From positions 1 through 7,406 of the forward strand of contig CAKVON010000025.1 in the NCBI GenBank assembly GCA_934792625.1: 7,406 nucleotides of DNA, read 5' to 3'. The position numbers and the translations under genes were made by a program. Origin of the DNA: an uncultured Atopobiaceae bacterium. Its GTDB lineage: Bacteria > Actinomycetota > Coriobacteriia > Coriobacteriales > Atopobiaceae. This document shows, piece after piece, positions 1 through 6,015 of the stretch; positions within the stretch are counted from its first letter, which is position 1; each line of letters begins with the position of its first letter. The notes below the pieces were generated by a model. It was not told the origin of the DNA. It did no database searches and saw only the letters and a program-made list of their open reading frames with translations.

Positions 1-2
1 TG

Positions 3-68
3 GCATCATTATCAGATGAAGGAAGATATAAAGCAGTGCAGTCCGCTATAAATACAATTATTAAATGA
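3..68 (+). CDS. C-terminal fragment of an unrecognised protein
   Basis: An open frame enters from the left edge and ends at a TGA at 66-68, giving the tail ASLSDEGRYKAVQSAINTIIK. It is the only plus-strand frame open from the edge that reaches the next start codon: the other two hit stops at 17-19 and 49-51. The stop overlaps the ATG of the following small gene in an ATGA arrangement, which supports both being real and translationally coupled. The tail is charged and probably helical. Too little is visible to name a family. Base composition is A/T-richer than the rest of the window, as in its neighbour. Confidence 0.55.
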   Translation, partial: ASLSDEGRYKAVQSAINTIIK

Positions 69-358
69 TGTCGAAAAGAGTGTTTGCGCAATCAGAGGCA
101 CTTGTTGTCGCAACAAAAGCGATAACGGAATCGTCTGACCTCTCCAATAGTCTTGCAAACGTTTGCAAGACTCCAGCGATGGTGCAATTTGTAAGAGACC
201 TCCAATTGCGCGACAACAACATGGCCCTATTGGCAGAGCGAGTCAAAATGCCTGCACCAGCTCTCGAGCTTCCGACTCTGAGTCAAATCGTATTCGATTC
301 TATTGGAAATCCAATGGCGCGCAGCAACTCCGACGACTCGGTAGGGGAGCCGCATTGA
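65..358 (+). CDS. Small unrecognised protein, coupled to the upstream gene
   Basis: This encodes 97 residues, starting MMSKRVFAQSEALVV and ending SDDSVGEPH. I do not recognise the family. It looks soluble, with alternating hydrophobic and charged residues suggesting helices over about residues 8-65, a Pro/Leu-rich stretch near 63-72 and a polar tail. There is no signal peptide, no clear membrane segment and one cysteine (C34). ATG at 65 overlaps the previous stop; a second in-frame ATG follows at 68. No Shine-Dalgarno sequence lies just upstream, where the DNA is A/T-rich, so translation probably depends on re-initiation after the upstream gene. GC is near 50%, well below the genes to the right, and codon use is mixed (AAA, CAA, ATA, AAT), unlike its neighbours. 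Codons 29-36 coincide exactly with a perfect 24-bp palindrome. It could be an accessory or phage/defence gene; nothing in the sequence decides this. Confidence 0.55.
   Translation: MMSKRVFAQSEALVVATKAITESSDLSNSLANVCKTPAMVQFVRDLQLRDNNMALLAERVKMPAPALELPTLSQIVFDSIGNPMARSNSDDSVGEPH
149..172. repeat. Perfect 24-bp palindrome inside the small left-hand gene
   Basis: The half-site AGTCTTGCAAAC is followed immediately by its exact reverse complement, giving 12 paired positions with no spacer. Pairing fails at 148/173. It covers codons 29-36 of the small gene exactly in frame, so both strands encode the same eight residues there. It could be an operator for a dimeric DNA-binding protein, a cruciform or recombination site, or an RNA hairpin (10-bp stem with an ACGT loop). 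No T-run follows, so it is not an intrinsic terminator. Confidence 0.9.
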
Positions 359-433
359 GAAAACAATGAAACTGATGAAGATGGAGAAAACTGATTCGCC
401 AGGAGCTCTCTCCTCTATCACCAGCACCCATAC

Positions 434-463
434 AAAAAACTCGGGAGCCCTACGGCTCCCGAG
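434..463 (-). terminator. Intrinsic terminator of the tRNA-fMet transcript
   Basis: Read on the minus strand, a perfect 10-bp GC-rich stem (CTCGGGAGCC / GGCTCCCGAG) with a 4-nt loop is followed directly by six T residues. It lies 10 nt past the CCA end of the tRNA. On the plus strand there is no T-run after the stem, so it terminates only the tRNA transcript. Confidence 0.93.
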
Positions 464-473
464 CTGCAAGTTA

Positions 474-550
<77 letters not shown>

Positions 551-579
551 ATGTTGGGTACGCCTCAGCGCAAGAAAAC

Positions 580-608
580 ATATTATGCGCCACGCAGAGT
601 AGAGTCAA
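580..608 (-). promoter_or_regulatory. Sigma70-type promoter of tRNA-fMet
   Basis: On the minus strand, TTGACT (-35, plus-strand positions 603-608) and TAATAT (-10, 580-585) are separated by exactly 17 nt. Both match the housekeeping consensus closely. The predicted start is near 571-573, about 22 nt before the mature tRNA 5' end, leaving a short leader for RNase P removal. Confidence 0.88.
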
Positions 609-814
609 CAAATTGTTTGCGACAGTTCGGAAATGTGTTGGCATCTCCACAATTCGTTTTGCGGTCTGCCTTGCTGTCTGTTTTTGCAGCTCGAGTGGTT
701 GGTCTACGAGCGACACATGGCTCGCCTGTGGCGTGGGATTGCGTGGGTGGCGTGGGTCGCATGTGGCGCCGGTGGGGTCGGCGTGGCAAGTGGGGTTGGC
801 CGACGCCTGGGCGC

Positions 815-820
815 TAGAAT
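815..820 (+). promoter_or_regulatory. Candidate -10 element of the regulator-kinase operon
   Basis: TAGAAT resembles the -10 consensus and lies about 80 nt before the regulator start. No recognisable -35 sits 16-18 nt upstream, where the sequence is G-rich. That would fit an activator-dependent promoter or a chance match. It is the best candidate I can see in this spacer and is weakly supported. Confidence 0.25.
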
Positions 821-902
821 GGATGCTTGAGAATGAGTACAAGGTGAAGGCCCTTTTGAGCAGTGAACTTGGGTTGTGGCAGGGCGTGCGGGGAGGCTTT
901 GC

Positions 903-1577
903 ATGGCGCTCGTGTACGTGATCGAGGACGATTCCGCCATTCGCGGCGAGCTTGAGGAGCTGTTGCGTCGCGAGGACTATGAGGTGGAGTGCGCCACGGA
1001 GTTTGGCGACGGGACGGCCGCGGGCGCGCTTGCCGCGAGCCCTGACATCGTCCTTTTGGACCTGACGCTTCCCAGGACCGACGGGCAGTTTGTCTGCCGA
1101 GAGCTGCGTCAGGCCTCTGATGTGCCCATCGTTGTGCTGACGTCTCGTACGACCGAGGTCGACGAGGTCATGAGCATGAGCCTGGGTGCCGACGACTTTG
1201 TGGCGAAGCCCTACAGCCCGCGCGTCCTTCTGGCCAGGATGGCCGCCCTCCTGCGTCGTGCGCAGGGGTCCGACGAGGCTCGTTCGACGCTGGAGCGCGG
1301 TGGCGTGACGCTGGACCTGGCCCGGTCGCGCGCGGCTCACGACGGTCGTGAGGTCGAGCTGACCAAGAACGAGATGCGAATCCTGGCACTTCTCATCAGG
1401 CGCGGCGGGACGATCGTGTCGCGCGAGGCGCTCATGCGCGAGCTGTGGGAGTCGGACGCGTTCGTGGACGACAACACGCTGACGGTCAACGTGGCTCGCC
1501 TGCGTCAGGCCCTGGAGAAGATTGGCGTGGTCGATTGGCTGGTCACGCACCGCGGCCAGGGGTATTCGGTCCGATGA
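903..1577 (+). CDS. OmpR/PhoB-family response regulator, BceR-like
   Basis: This encodes 224 residues. Residues 1-118 form a receiver domain with acidic pocket D9/D10, phospho-acceptor D53 (in DIVLLDLTLP), switch residue T80 and K102 before P103. Residues about 128-224 form a winged-helix DNA-binding domain with the family pattern ELTKNEMRILALL, FVDDNTLTVNVARLRQ and a closing THRGQGYSVR. The FVDDNTLTVNVxRLR string is typical of the BceR branch, whose members are phosphorylated by BceS-type kinases and activate ABC-transporter operons against cell-wall-active peptides. I chose ATG 903 over an in-frame ATG at 876 because GGGAGG at 891-896 sits 6 nt before it and the receiver fold starts immediately (MALVYVIEDD). 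The stop overlaps the kinase start (ATGA at 1574-1577), so the two are coupled. The target is probably the ATPase-permease operon transcribed leftward from about 5800. Confidence 0.92.
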   Translation: MALVYVIEDDSAIRGELEELLRREDYEVECATEFGDGTAAGALAASPDIVLLDLTLPRTDGQFVCRELRQASDVPIVVLTSRTTEVDEVMSMSLGADDFVAKPYSPRVLLARMAALLRRAQGSDEARSTLERGGVTLDLARSRAAHDGREVELTKNEMRILALLIRRGGTIVSREALMRELWESDAFVDDNTLTVNVARLRQALEKIGVVDWLVTHRGQGYSVR

Positions 1578-2692
1578 GCGCGCGTCGGGATGAGGGGCCC
1601 GCTCGTTTGGGCGGCAGGCGGGGAGCGGGGCTTGGCCCCTGGTTGTGGTCGCGTGCGGCGGTCGCGGTTCCCATGGTCGTGGCGTTGGCGTTCGTGGCGC
1701 TGGTTCTGCTGGCGTCCGGCGCCTCGCGCGACATGGCGCTTCTGGTGTGCGGCATGGTTGCGCTTGCCTTCGTGGCGGCGCTTCTCATTGCGTATGTCCA
1801 TGGCCGCTTCTGGTGGGCGGGGCTGGCGGACCTGTCTTGCGAGGCGGACAACCCTCGCCTGGTGTCGCAGATGGCCGAGGAGCCCGTCCTGCCCGAGCAG
1901 CGCCTTGCGGCAGACGTGCTGGACCAGGTAACCCGTTCGGCAAACGACGAGGTTGCCGAGTATCGCAGGCAGATGCGCGAGTATCGCGAGTACGTCGAGA
2001 CGTGGGTCCACGAGGCCAAGTCGCCGCTGGCGGCAGCCAACCTGATGCTGGACAACCTCGCGGCAGACCCGCAGTCCCTGGCGGACGACCCCGTCAGGCT
2101 CGAGGTCCTGGGAGACGAGCTTCATCGCGTTGGCGGCTACATCGAGCAGGCGCTGTTCTTCGCGCGGTCGGAGTCGCTCGAGCGCGACTACGTGATTCGC
2201 CGCCACAGGCTGCGCGACGTCGTGGGGGCGGCCCTGCGCGAGTCGTCCCGCGAGCTGATCGCGGCGCATGTGGCCCCGCGGCTGGGGGAGGGCCTGGACC
2301 TGGAGGTCCTTACGGACGAGAAGTGGCTTGCGTTTGTGATCGGGCAGCTGCTGCAGAACACCGTGCGCTACGTGCGTCCGGATGCAGAGGGCGGTGCGTT
2401 CGTGTCCTTCTCGGCAGTGCTTTTGGACGAGGGACTTGCCGGCGAGCGGGTGCGCCTGGTCGTGGCGGACAACGGCTGCGGAACGTCGGCGGCGGATCTG
2501 CCGCGCGTGTTCGAGCGCGGGTTTACGGGCGACAACGGGCGCACGCATAAGCAGTCGACGGGCCTGGGCCTGTGGCTGGTGGCGAGGCTGTGCGACAAGA
2601 TGGGCGTTGCCGTGTCGGCGGAGTCCGAGGCCGGGCGGTCCTTCTCGGTGGTGCTGGAGTTTCCGTCCAACAAGATGCACTACTTCGAGTAG
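1574..2692 (+). CDS. Intramembrane-sensing histidine kinase, BceS-like
   Basis: This encodes 372 residues. Two hydrophobic helices (about 28-47 and 54-75) are separated by only a few residues, so there is almost no extracellular sensor; this is the hallmark of intramembrane-sensing kinases, which take their signal from a partner permease. The dimerisation region follows, with the H-box ETWVHEAKSPLAA and phospho-acceptor H146. The ATPase domain has N-box N262 (QLLQNTVRY), G1 box D299-x-G301-x-G303, the family string RGFTGDNGR at 315-323, and G2 STGLGLWL at 328-335. BceS-type kinases usually have W-V-H-E-[IVA]-K-[TS]-P, matched here. All catalytic boxes look intact. The start at ATG 1574 overlaps the regulator stop; the preceding Arg/Gly-rich cytoplasmic tail (residues 4-22) then leads into the first helix. 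The kinase phosphorylates the upstream regulator and probably docks on the BceB-like permease encoded on the other strand. Confidence 0.92.
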   Translation: MSARRDEGPARLGGRRGAGLGPWLWSRAAVAVPMVVALAFVALVLLASGASRDMALLVCGMVALAFVAALLIAYVHGRFWWAGLADLSCEADNPRLVSQMAEEPVLPEQRLAADVLDQVTRSANDEVAEYRRQMREYREYVETWVHEAKSPLAAANLMLDNLAADPQSLADDPVRLEVLGDELHRVGGYIEQALFFARSESLERDYVIRRHRLRDVVGAALRESSRELIAAHVAPRLGEGLDLEVLTDEKWLAFVIGQLLQNTVRYVRPDAEGGAFVSFSAVLLDEGLAGERVRLVVADNGCGTSAADLPRVFERGFTGDNGRTHKQSTGLGLWLVARLCDKMGVAVSAESEAGRSFSVVLEFPSNKMHYFE

Positions 2693-2693
2693 A

Positions 2694-2721
2694 GGGGCGA
2701 GACCCTTTTGAGTCCCGCCCC
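2694..2721. terminator. Shared hairpin between convergent operons, possible terminator
   Basis: GGGGCGAGAC (2694-2703) pairs with GTCCCGCCCC (2712-2721) around an 8-nt loop, one base after the kinase stop. The plus-strand RNA has one A.C mismatch; on the minus strand that position becomes a G.U pair, so the stem is continuous. Neither side has a good T-run (only GTTTG on the plus side). It could end or stabilise transcripts from both directions, being about 60 nt past the permease stop on the other strand. Confidence 0.5.
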
Positions 2722-2781
2722 AGAGGTTTGATGGCGCATATGGATGTGGCAACGGTCGTGCCAATCTTGCGCGATTGCGTC

Positions 2782-4965
2782 CTACTCCGACCTGGACACG
2801 CGGATGGCGTCGCGGACGATGCCGTGGCTCATGGCGTAGGTCACCACGAAGTAGCCGCCGTATGCCACGAGGAAGATCGCGCAGGTCAGGCTGACCATTC
2901 CGCCGATGGTGAGCCCACCGAACAGGCGCACCAGCTTGATGATCACGTGCAGCGCCACGGCCGAGTGCGCGATGCCCATGGCAAGCGGGAAGAGGAAGAA
3001 CACCGCCTGCTGGGCAAGCACCGAACGCGAGATCTGCCTATCGTCGCAGCCAAGCTCGGCGAGCACGCGGTAGCTGCGGCTGGAGTCGGCGACGCCCGAG
3101 AGCTGCTGGATCGCCAGGATCGCGGCGCAGGCGACCACGAGCACGAAGCCGATGTAGATGGCCAGGTAGCTGACGAGGCCGCGCGTGGAGTTCATCTGGT
3201 AGAACATCTCGCTGCGGAGGGTGCCGATGCCCCAGAAGGCGATGTTGTGGCCCTTCTCGTCGAAGATCTCCGAGCCGATCGTGCCGCCCTCGCGGTCGAA
3301 GCCAAACAGCTTGTCGCCCTTCTCGACGGAAACGTCCTTGCGGTAGTTGACGTCGAGGCAGGAGTAGTTGAGGGCCAGGTTAGCGTCGTCCACGACGCTA
3401 TCGGGGACGACGACCGTGCCGGAGTTGGAACCCATGGCCGAGTCGCCCAGCGAGCTCGTCTCGGTGTCGACCTTGGTTGCGGCGGGCTTGAGGGTGTGGC
3501 CCGCTAGCTCGAAGGTCAGGCCCTGGGACATCACCGCGTCATAGAATTCGGTGATTGACTCGCCCATGTCGCAGGTGATGACGTAGCCGTCGGCGCCGAG
3601 GTCGACTTGCTGCCTGCCGGTGTAGGCCATCAGGCGGTTGTAGTCGCTCTCGCGGATGACGTCGAGGCCCCAGGTGTCGGCGTCGGATCCGTTCATGCCG
3701 CCGGGAAGCTCCTTGCCGGTGCGCCTGGACATGTCCAGAAGGCCGAACGCGCACTTGTCGCCGTTGTTTAGCTGGTCGGTGGAAAGCGAGTGGTAGACGT
3801 CGACCTGACAGGTCCTGTCGGCGACCTTGCTCGTGTCGACGCCGCGCTCGGCGAGGCCAGCGACGATGTCGACGGGCTTGGTCGGCGCGCGGAACTCGTA
3901 GGCGTTGCCATCGGCGTCGCTCGCGGTCCCCGCGGTCTGGTTGTACATGACGGTCTGGCTGAAGTCGACCGGGTTCACGCGCTCCACGGCGCCGGTCATT
4001 GCGCTGACGATGGACATTCCGCAGGTCACAGAGGTGATCGCGAAGAACAGGATCATCGAGATGATGGCCATCGAGATCGACACCGTGTTCACCTTGGCGG
4101 CCAGCTGGCGCGTCGTGAACATGTTGAGCCCGCGCCAGTAGACCCCTCGCAGCGTCTGCAAGAGCCTGATGAGAAGACCCGAGAGGCCGAAGAAGAACAG
4201 GACCGTGCCCAGCGTGACGAGGCCCGTTGTGATCTCGAACTGCATCATGGCCGCGTCGATCTCGTCGTGTGGCGCGCTGATGGGGAAGCCGTCGTGCAGC
4301 AGGCGTGCGTAGGCAACTCCGATGCAGACGGCGCCGACGACGCAGATGATGCCCGAGAGCAGCTGGTTTCTCGTCTTGACCGCCTCGTTCTTGCGGCCGG
4401 AGCCCATCAGGTCGACGAGCTGCGCGCGACGGACCACGCGCAGGTTGAACACGAGCGTGACCAAGAAGATCGCGATGAGGCAGCCCATGGTGAGCATCAG
4501 GGCGTCGGGCGAGAAGATAAAGCGGAAGTTGGCGATCTGCGTCTTGAACAGCGACGCCGTGAAGAAGACCATGAGCTGCGACAGGCCGACGCCGCACAGA
4601 AGGCCCAGCGTGAGCGCCCCGCCCGAGACGATGGCCGTCTCCAGCGCCATGACGCGCGCGACCTGGCCGCGGGTCATGCCCAGGACCTGGTACAGGCCGA
4701 ACTCCTCGTTGCGGCGTCGCATGATGAAGTTGTTGGCGTACACCATGAGAAAGCCCATGACCACGCCGAGGAACATGGTGAGCCCGCCAAGCGTCCTGTC
4801 GAGAAGGTAGGAGACATCCGGGTCGCAGATGCCGGCGACGTCGACCTGCAGGCTGATGGTGTTGAACGCGTAGAAGACGGTCACGCCGAGCGTGAGGGTC
4901 AGAAGGTAGATGAGGTAGTCTCGACCGGCTCGGCGGACGTTGCCCCAGGCCAGCTTAAAGAGCAT
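2782..4965 (-). CDS. BceB-like ABC transporter permease (FtsX-type, 10 TM)
   Basis: This encodes 727 residues. Hydrophobic segments lie near 17-39, 60-82, 107-135, 155-177, 203-221, 244-268, 294-322, 597-620, 651-675 and 686-711: ten helices with a roughly 270-residue extracellular domain between the seventh and eighth. That is the BceB layout. FtsX-like cytoplasmic regions follow helices 2 (RRRNEEFGLYQVLGMTRGQ, 83-101) and 8 (SYRVLAELGCDDRQISRSV). In the family this protein frees lipid II-cycle intermediates from peptide antibiotics such as bacitracin, and also senses flux for the partner kinase. The extracellular domain has cysteines C386, C405, C465 and C536, with C47 in the first loop. 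The protein is longer than typical BceB (about 650 residues). ATG 4965 is preferred over in-frame GTG 4977 because GGTGAGGG lies 5 nt upstream. It overlaps the ATPase gene by 11 bp, implying coupled translation. The real substrate is not visible from sequence. Confidence 0.92.
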   Translation of the reverse strand: MLFKLAWGNVRRAGRDYLIYLLTLTLGVTVFYAFNTISLQVDVAGICDPDVSYLLDRTLGGLTMFLGVVMGFLMVYANNFIMRRRNEEFGLYQVLGMTRGQVARVMALETAIVSGGALTLGLLCGVGLSQLMVFFTASLFKTQIANFRFIFSPDALMLTMGCLIAIFLVTLVFNLRVVRRAQLVDLMGSGRKNEAVKTRNQLLSGIICVVGAVCIGVAYARLLHDGFPISAPHDEIDAAMMQFEITTGLVTLGTVLFFFGLSGLLIRLLQTLRGVYWRGLNMFTTRQLAAKVNTVSISMAIISMILFFAITSVTCGMSIVSAMTGAVERVNPVDFSQTVMYNQTAGTASDADGNAYEFRAPTKPVDIVAGLAERGVDTSKVADRTCQVDVYHSLSTDQLNNGDKCAFGLLDMSRRTGKELPGGMNGSDADTWGLDVIRESDYNRLMAYTGRQQVDLGADGYVITCDMGESITEFYDAVMSQGLTFELAGHTLKPAATKVDTETSSLGDSAMGSNSGTVVVPDSVVDDANLALNYSCLDVNYRKDVSVEKGDKLFGFDREGGTIGSEIFDEKGHNIAFWGIGTLRSEMFYQMNSTRGLVSYLAIYIGFVLVVACAAILAIQQLSGVADSSRSYRVLAELGCDDRQISRSVLAQQAVFFLFPLAMGIAHSAVALHVIIKLVRLFGGLTIGGMVSLTCAIFLVAYGGYFVVTYAMSHGIVRDAIRVSRSE

Positions 4966-5794
4966 CGGAGCCCTCACCGCCCATCATCGCGACGACCTGC
5001 ATGATGCGGTCGAAGAACTCGCGGCGTCCCATGTCGCCGCGGCGCAGCTCGGTGAAGACGCGTCCGTCGCGGATGAAGACGACGCGGCCCGTGTAGCTCG
5101 CGGCGTAGCTGTCGTGGGTGACCATGAGGACGGTGGCGGACAGCTCGCGGTTCAGCTGCTCGAGGCACTCCAGCAGAAGGCGCGCGCTCTTGGAGTCCAA
5201 GGCGCCGGTGGGCTCGTCGGCCATGATCAGCGACGGGCGCGTGACCAGGGCGCGCGCCGCGGCGACGCGCTGCTGCTGGCCGCCGGACAGCTGGTAGGGG
5301 TACTTGTCGAGGCACTTCTCGATACCAAGGCGACGGGCCACGCCCTCCACGCGCGAGAGCGTCTCTCCGGCCGCCACGCGCGAGATCGTCAGCGGAAGCG
5401 CCACGTTCTCGCGGGCGGTGAGGGTGTCCAGCAGGTTGGAGTCCTGAAAGACGAAGCCCAGGCGCTCGCGGCGGAAGCGCGCCAGGTCGCGGCCGCGCAT
5501 GGACGAGACGTCGGCGCCGTCCACCAGGATGCGTCCGCTGGTTGCCGAGTCGATGGTGGACACGCAGTTGAGCAGTGTCGACTTGCCGGAGCCCGACGCG
5601 CCCATGATGGCCACGAACTCGCCGCGGGCGACGTCGAGGCTCACGTCGTCGAGTGCGCGGGTCTGGGCCCCGCGCCCGCCGTAGACCTTCTCGAGGTTAC
5701 GGACGGACAGGACGACGTCGTCGCCGCCCGCGACGACGCGCGCCCCGCCTGCCGCCCCCACGCTCGCGGTGCCTGCCAAGAAGTGCTTGCCCAT
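4955..5794 (-). CDS. BceA/MacB-type ABC transporter ATP-binding protein
   Basis: This encodes 279 residues and all nucleotide-binding motifs. They are Walker A GASGSGKST (65-73), Q-loop Q117 (FVFQDSN), signature LSGGQ (169-173), Walker B LIMADE (189-194) with catalytic E194, D-loop ALD (198-200) and H-loop H227. The order and spacing fit the MacB/LolD/BceA subfamily, which powers FtsX-type permeases by mechanotransmission rather than classic transport. Its permease partner follows with an 11-bp overlap. The start at ATG 5794 has GAAGGGAG just upstream with a tight 4-nt spacing. An alternative ATG at 5827 would add 11 residues with no better ribosome binding site. Even from 5794 there is an unusual Gly/Ala/Val-rich N-terminal extension of about 28 residues before the ABC domain (VLSVRNLEKVYGG). 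The operon reads away from nifJ and is probably controlled by the regulator-kinase pair. Confidence 0.93.
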   Translation of the reverse strand: MGKHFLAGTASVGAAGGARVVAGGDDVVLSVRNLEKVYGGRGAQTRALDDVSLDVARGEFVAIMGASGSGKSTLLNCVSTIDSATSGRILVDGADVSSMRGRDLARFRRERLGFVFQDSNLLDTLTARENVALPLTISRVAAGETLSRVEGVARRLGIEKCLDKYPYQLSGGQQQRVAAARALVTRPSLIMADEPTGALDSKSARLLLECLEQLNRELSATVLMVTHDSYAASYTGRVVFIRDGRVFTELRRGDMGRREFFDRIMQVVAMMGGEGSDAL

Positions 5795-6015
5795 GTGTCT
5801 CCCTTCGTTGGTGCGAATGTACGCCACCCATGGTCTACGGGCGGGCCTCCCGTCGCCATCGATTTGGCTTACGCGCGCCTTTCGGTTCCGTAAGGTTGGT
5901 TGGCTGCCGGTTGCACAAAAAGACGGATATTAGACCGCCGAATGCGGGATAATCGAACCCAGTAGTGACGGGCGACGGCGATGGGCGCCGTGCCCGTACG
6001 CGCGAAGGAGAGGTT
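5795..6015. promoter_or_regulatory. Divergent regulatory region between ATPase-permease operon and nifJ
   Basis: These 221 bases must hold the promoters for both neighbours. Candidate -10 elements are TAATAT on the minus strand (plus coordinates 5927-5932, toward the ATPase) and GATAAT on the plus strand (5948-5953, toward nifJ). Neither has a convincing TTGACA-like -35. If both are right, starts lie near 5920 and 5960, giving a leader of about 125 nt for the transporter and about 55 nt for nifJ, and polymerase binding at one would block the other. A GGTT-rich stretch (5884-5912) and a strong hairpin (5968-5997) are also here. Confidence 0.4.
5968..5997 (+). repeat. Inverted repeat / hairpin in the nifJ leader
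   Basis: ACGGGC and ACGGCG (5968-5973, 5975-5980) pair with CGCCGT and GCCCGT (5986-5997) around loop ATGGG, giving 12 base pairs interrupted by a single bulged G at 5974. It ends 7 nt before the nifJ Shine-Dalgarno sequence (6005-6010). There is no T-run, so it is not an intrinsic terminator. It could be a 5' mRNA-stabilising stem, a translational control element or a DNA operator. Confidence 0.7.

Larger units (their letters stand above)
551..902. other. Intergenic region with G/T-rich imperfect repeats
   Basis: About 350 bases without a credible gene separate the tRNA from the response regulator. The left third holds the tRNA promoter. The middle (about 728-800) is a G/T-rich tract in which GCGTGGG recurs at 731, 741 and 750, with a related GCGTGGC at 781. 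The segment starting at 728 (GTGGCGTGGG) recurs at 747, a 19-bp period. The right third should hold the promoter and leader of the regulator-kinase operon. Open frames here, such as 633-830, are Trp/Gly/Val-rich products of the repeats and lack a good ribosome binding site. Confidence 0.7.

Noticed and set aside
401..414. Small inverted repeat AGGAG-CTCT-CTCCT after the small gene
   Set aside because: It has only five pairs and no T-run on either side, so it is too weak to call a terminator.
633..830. 65-codon hydrophobic plus-strand frame in the spacer before the regulator
   Set aside because: Its Trp/Gly/Val-rich second half is simply the translated G/T-rich repeat, and there is no convincing Shine-Dalgarno sequence. 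A small membrane peptide cannot be excluded but is not supported.
876..902. Earlier in-frame ATG for the response regulator (876)
   Set aside because: The extra residues MAGRAGRLC are not part of the receiver fold and cover the GGGAGG ribosome binding site used by ATG 903.
2743..2770. Short dyads (TGGCA/TGCCA and CAATC/GATTG) between the convergent operons
   Set aside because: They have stems of only five bases with loops and no T-run, consistent with chance.
3790..5004. 404-codon plus-strand open frame opposite the permease
   Set aside because: It is Asp/Glu/His/Arg-rich low-complexity sequence, an antisense shadow of the permease, which has clear helices and FtsX motifs.
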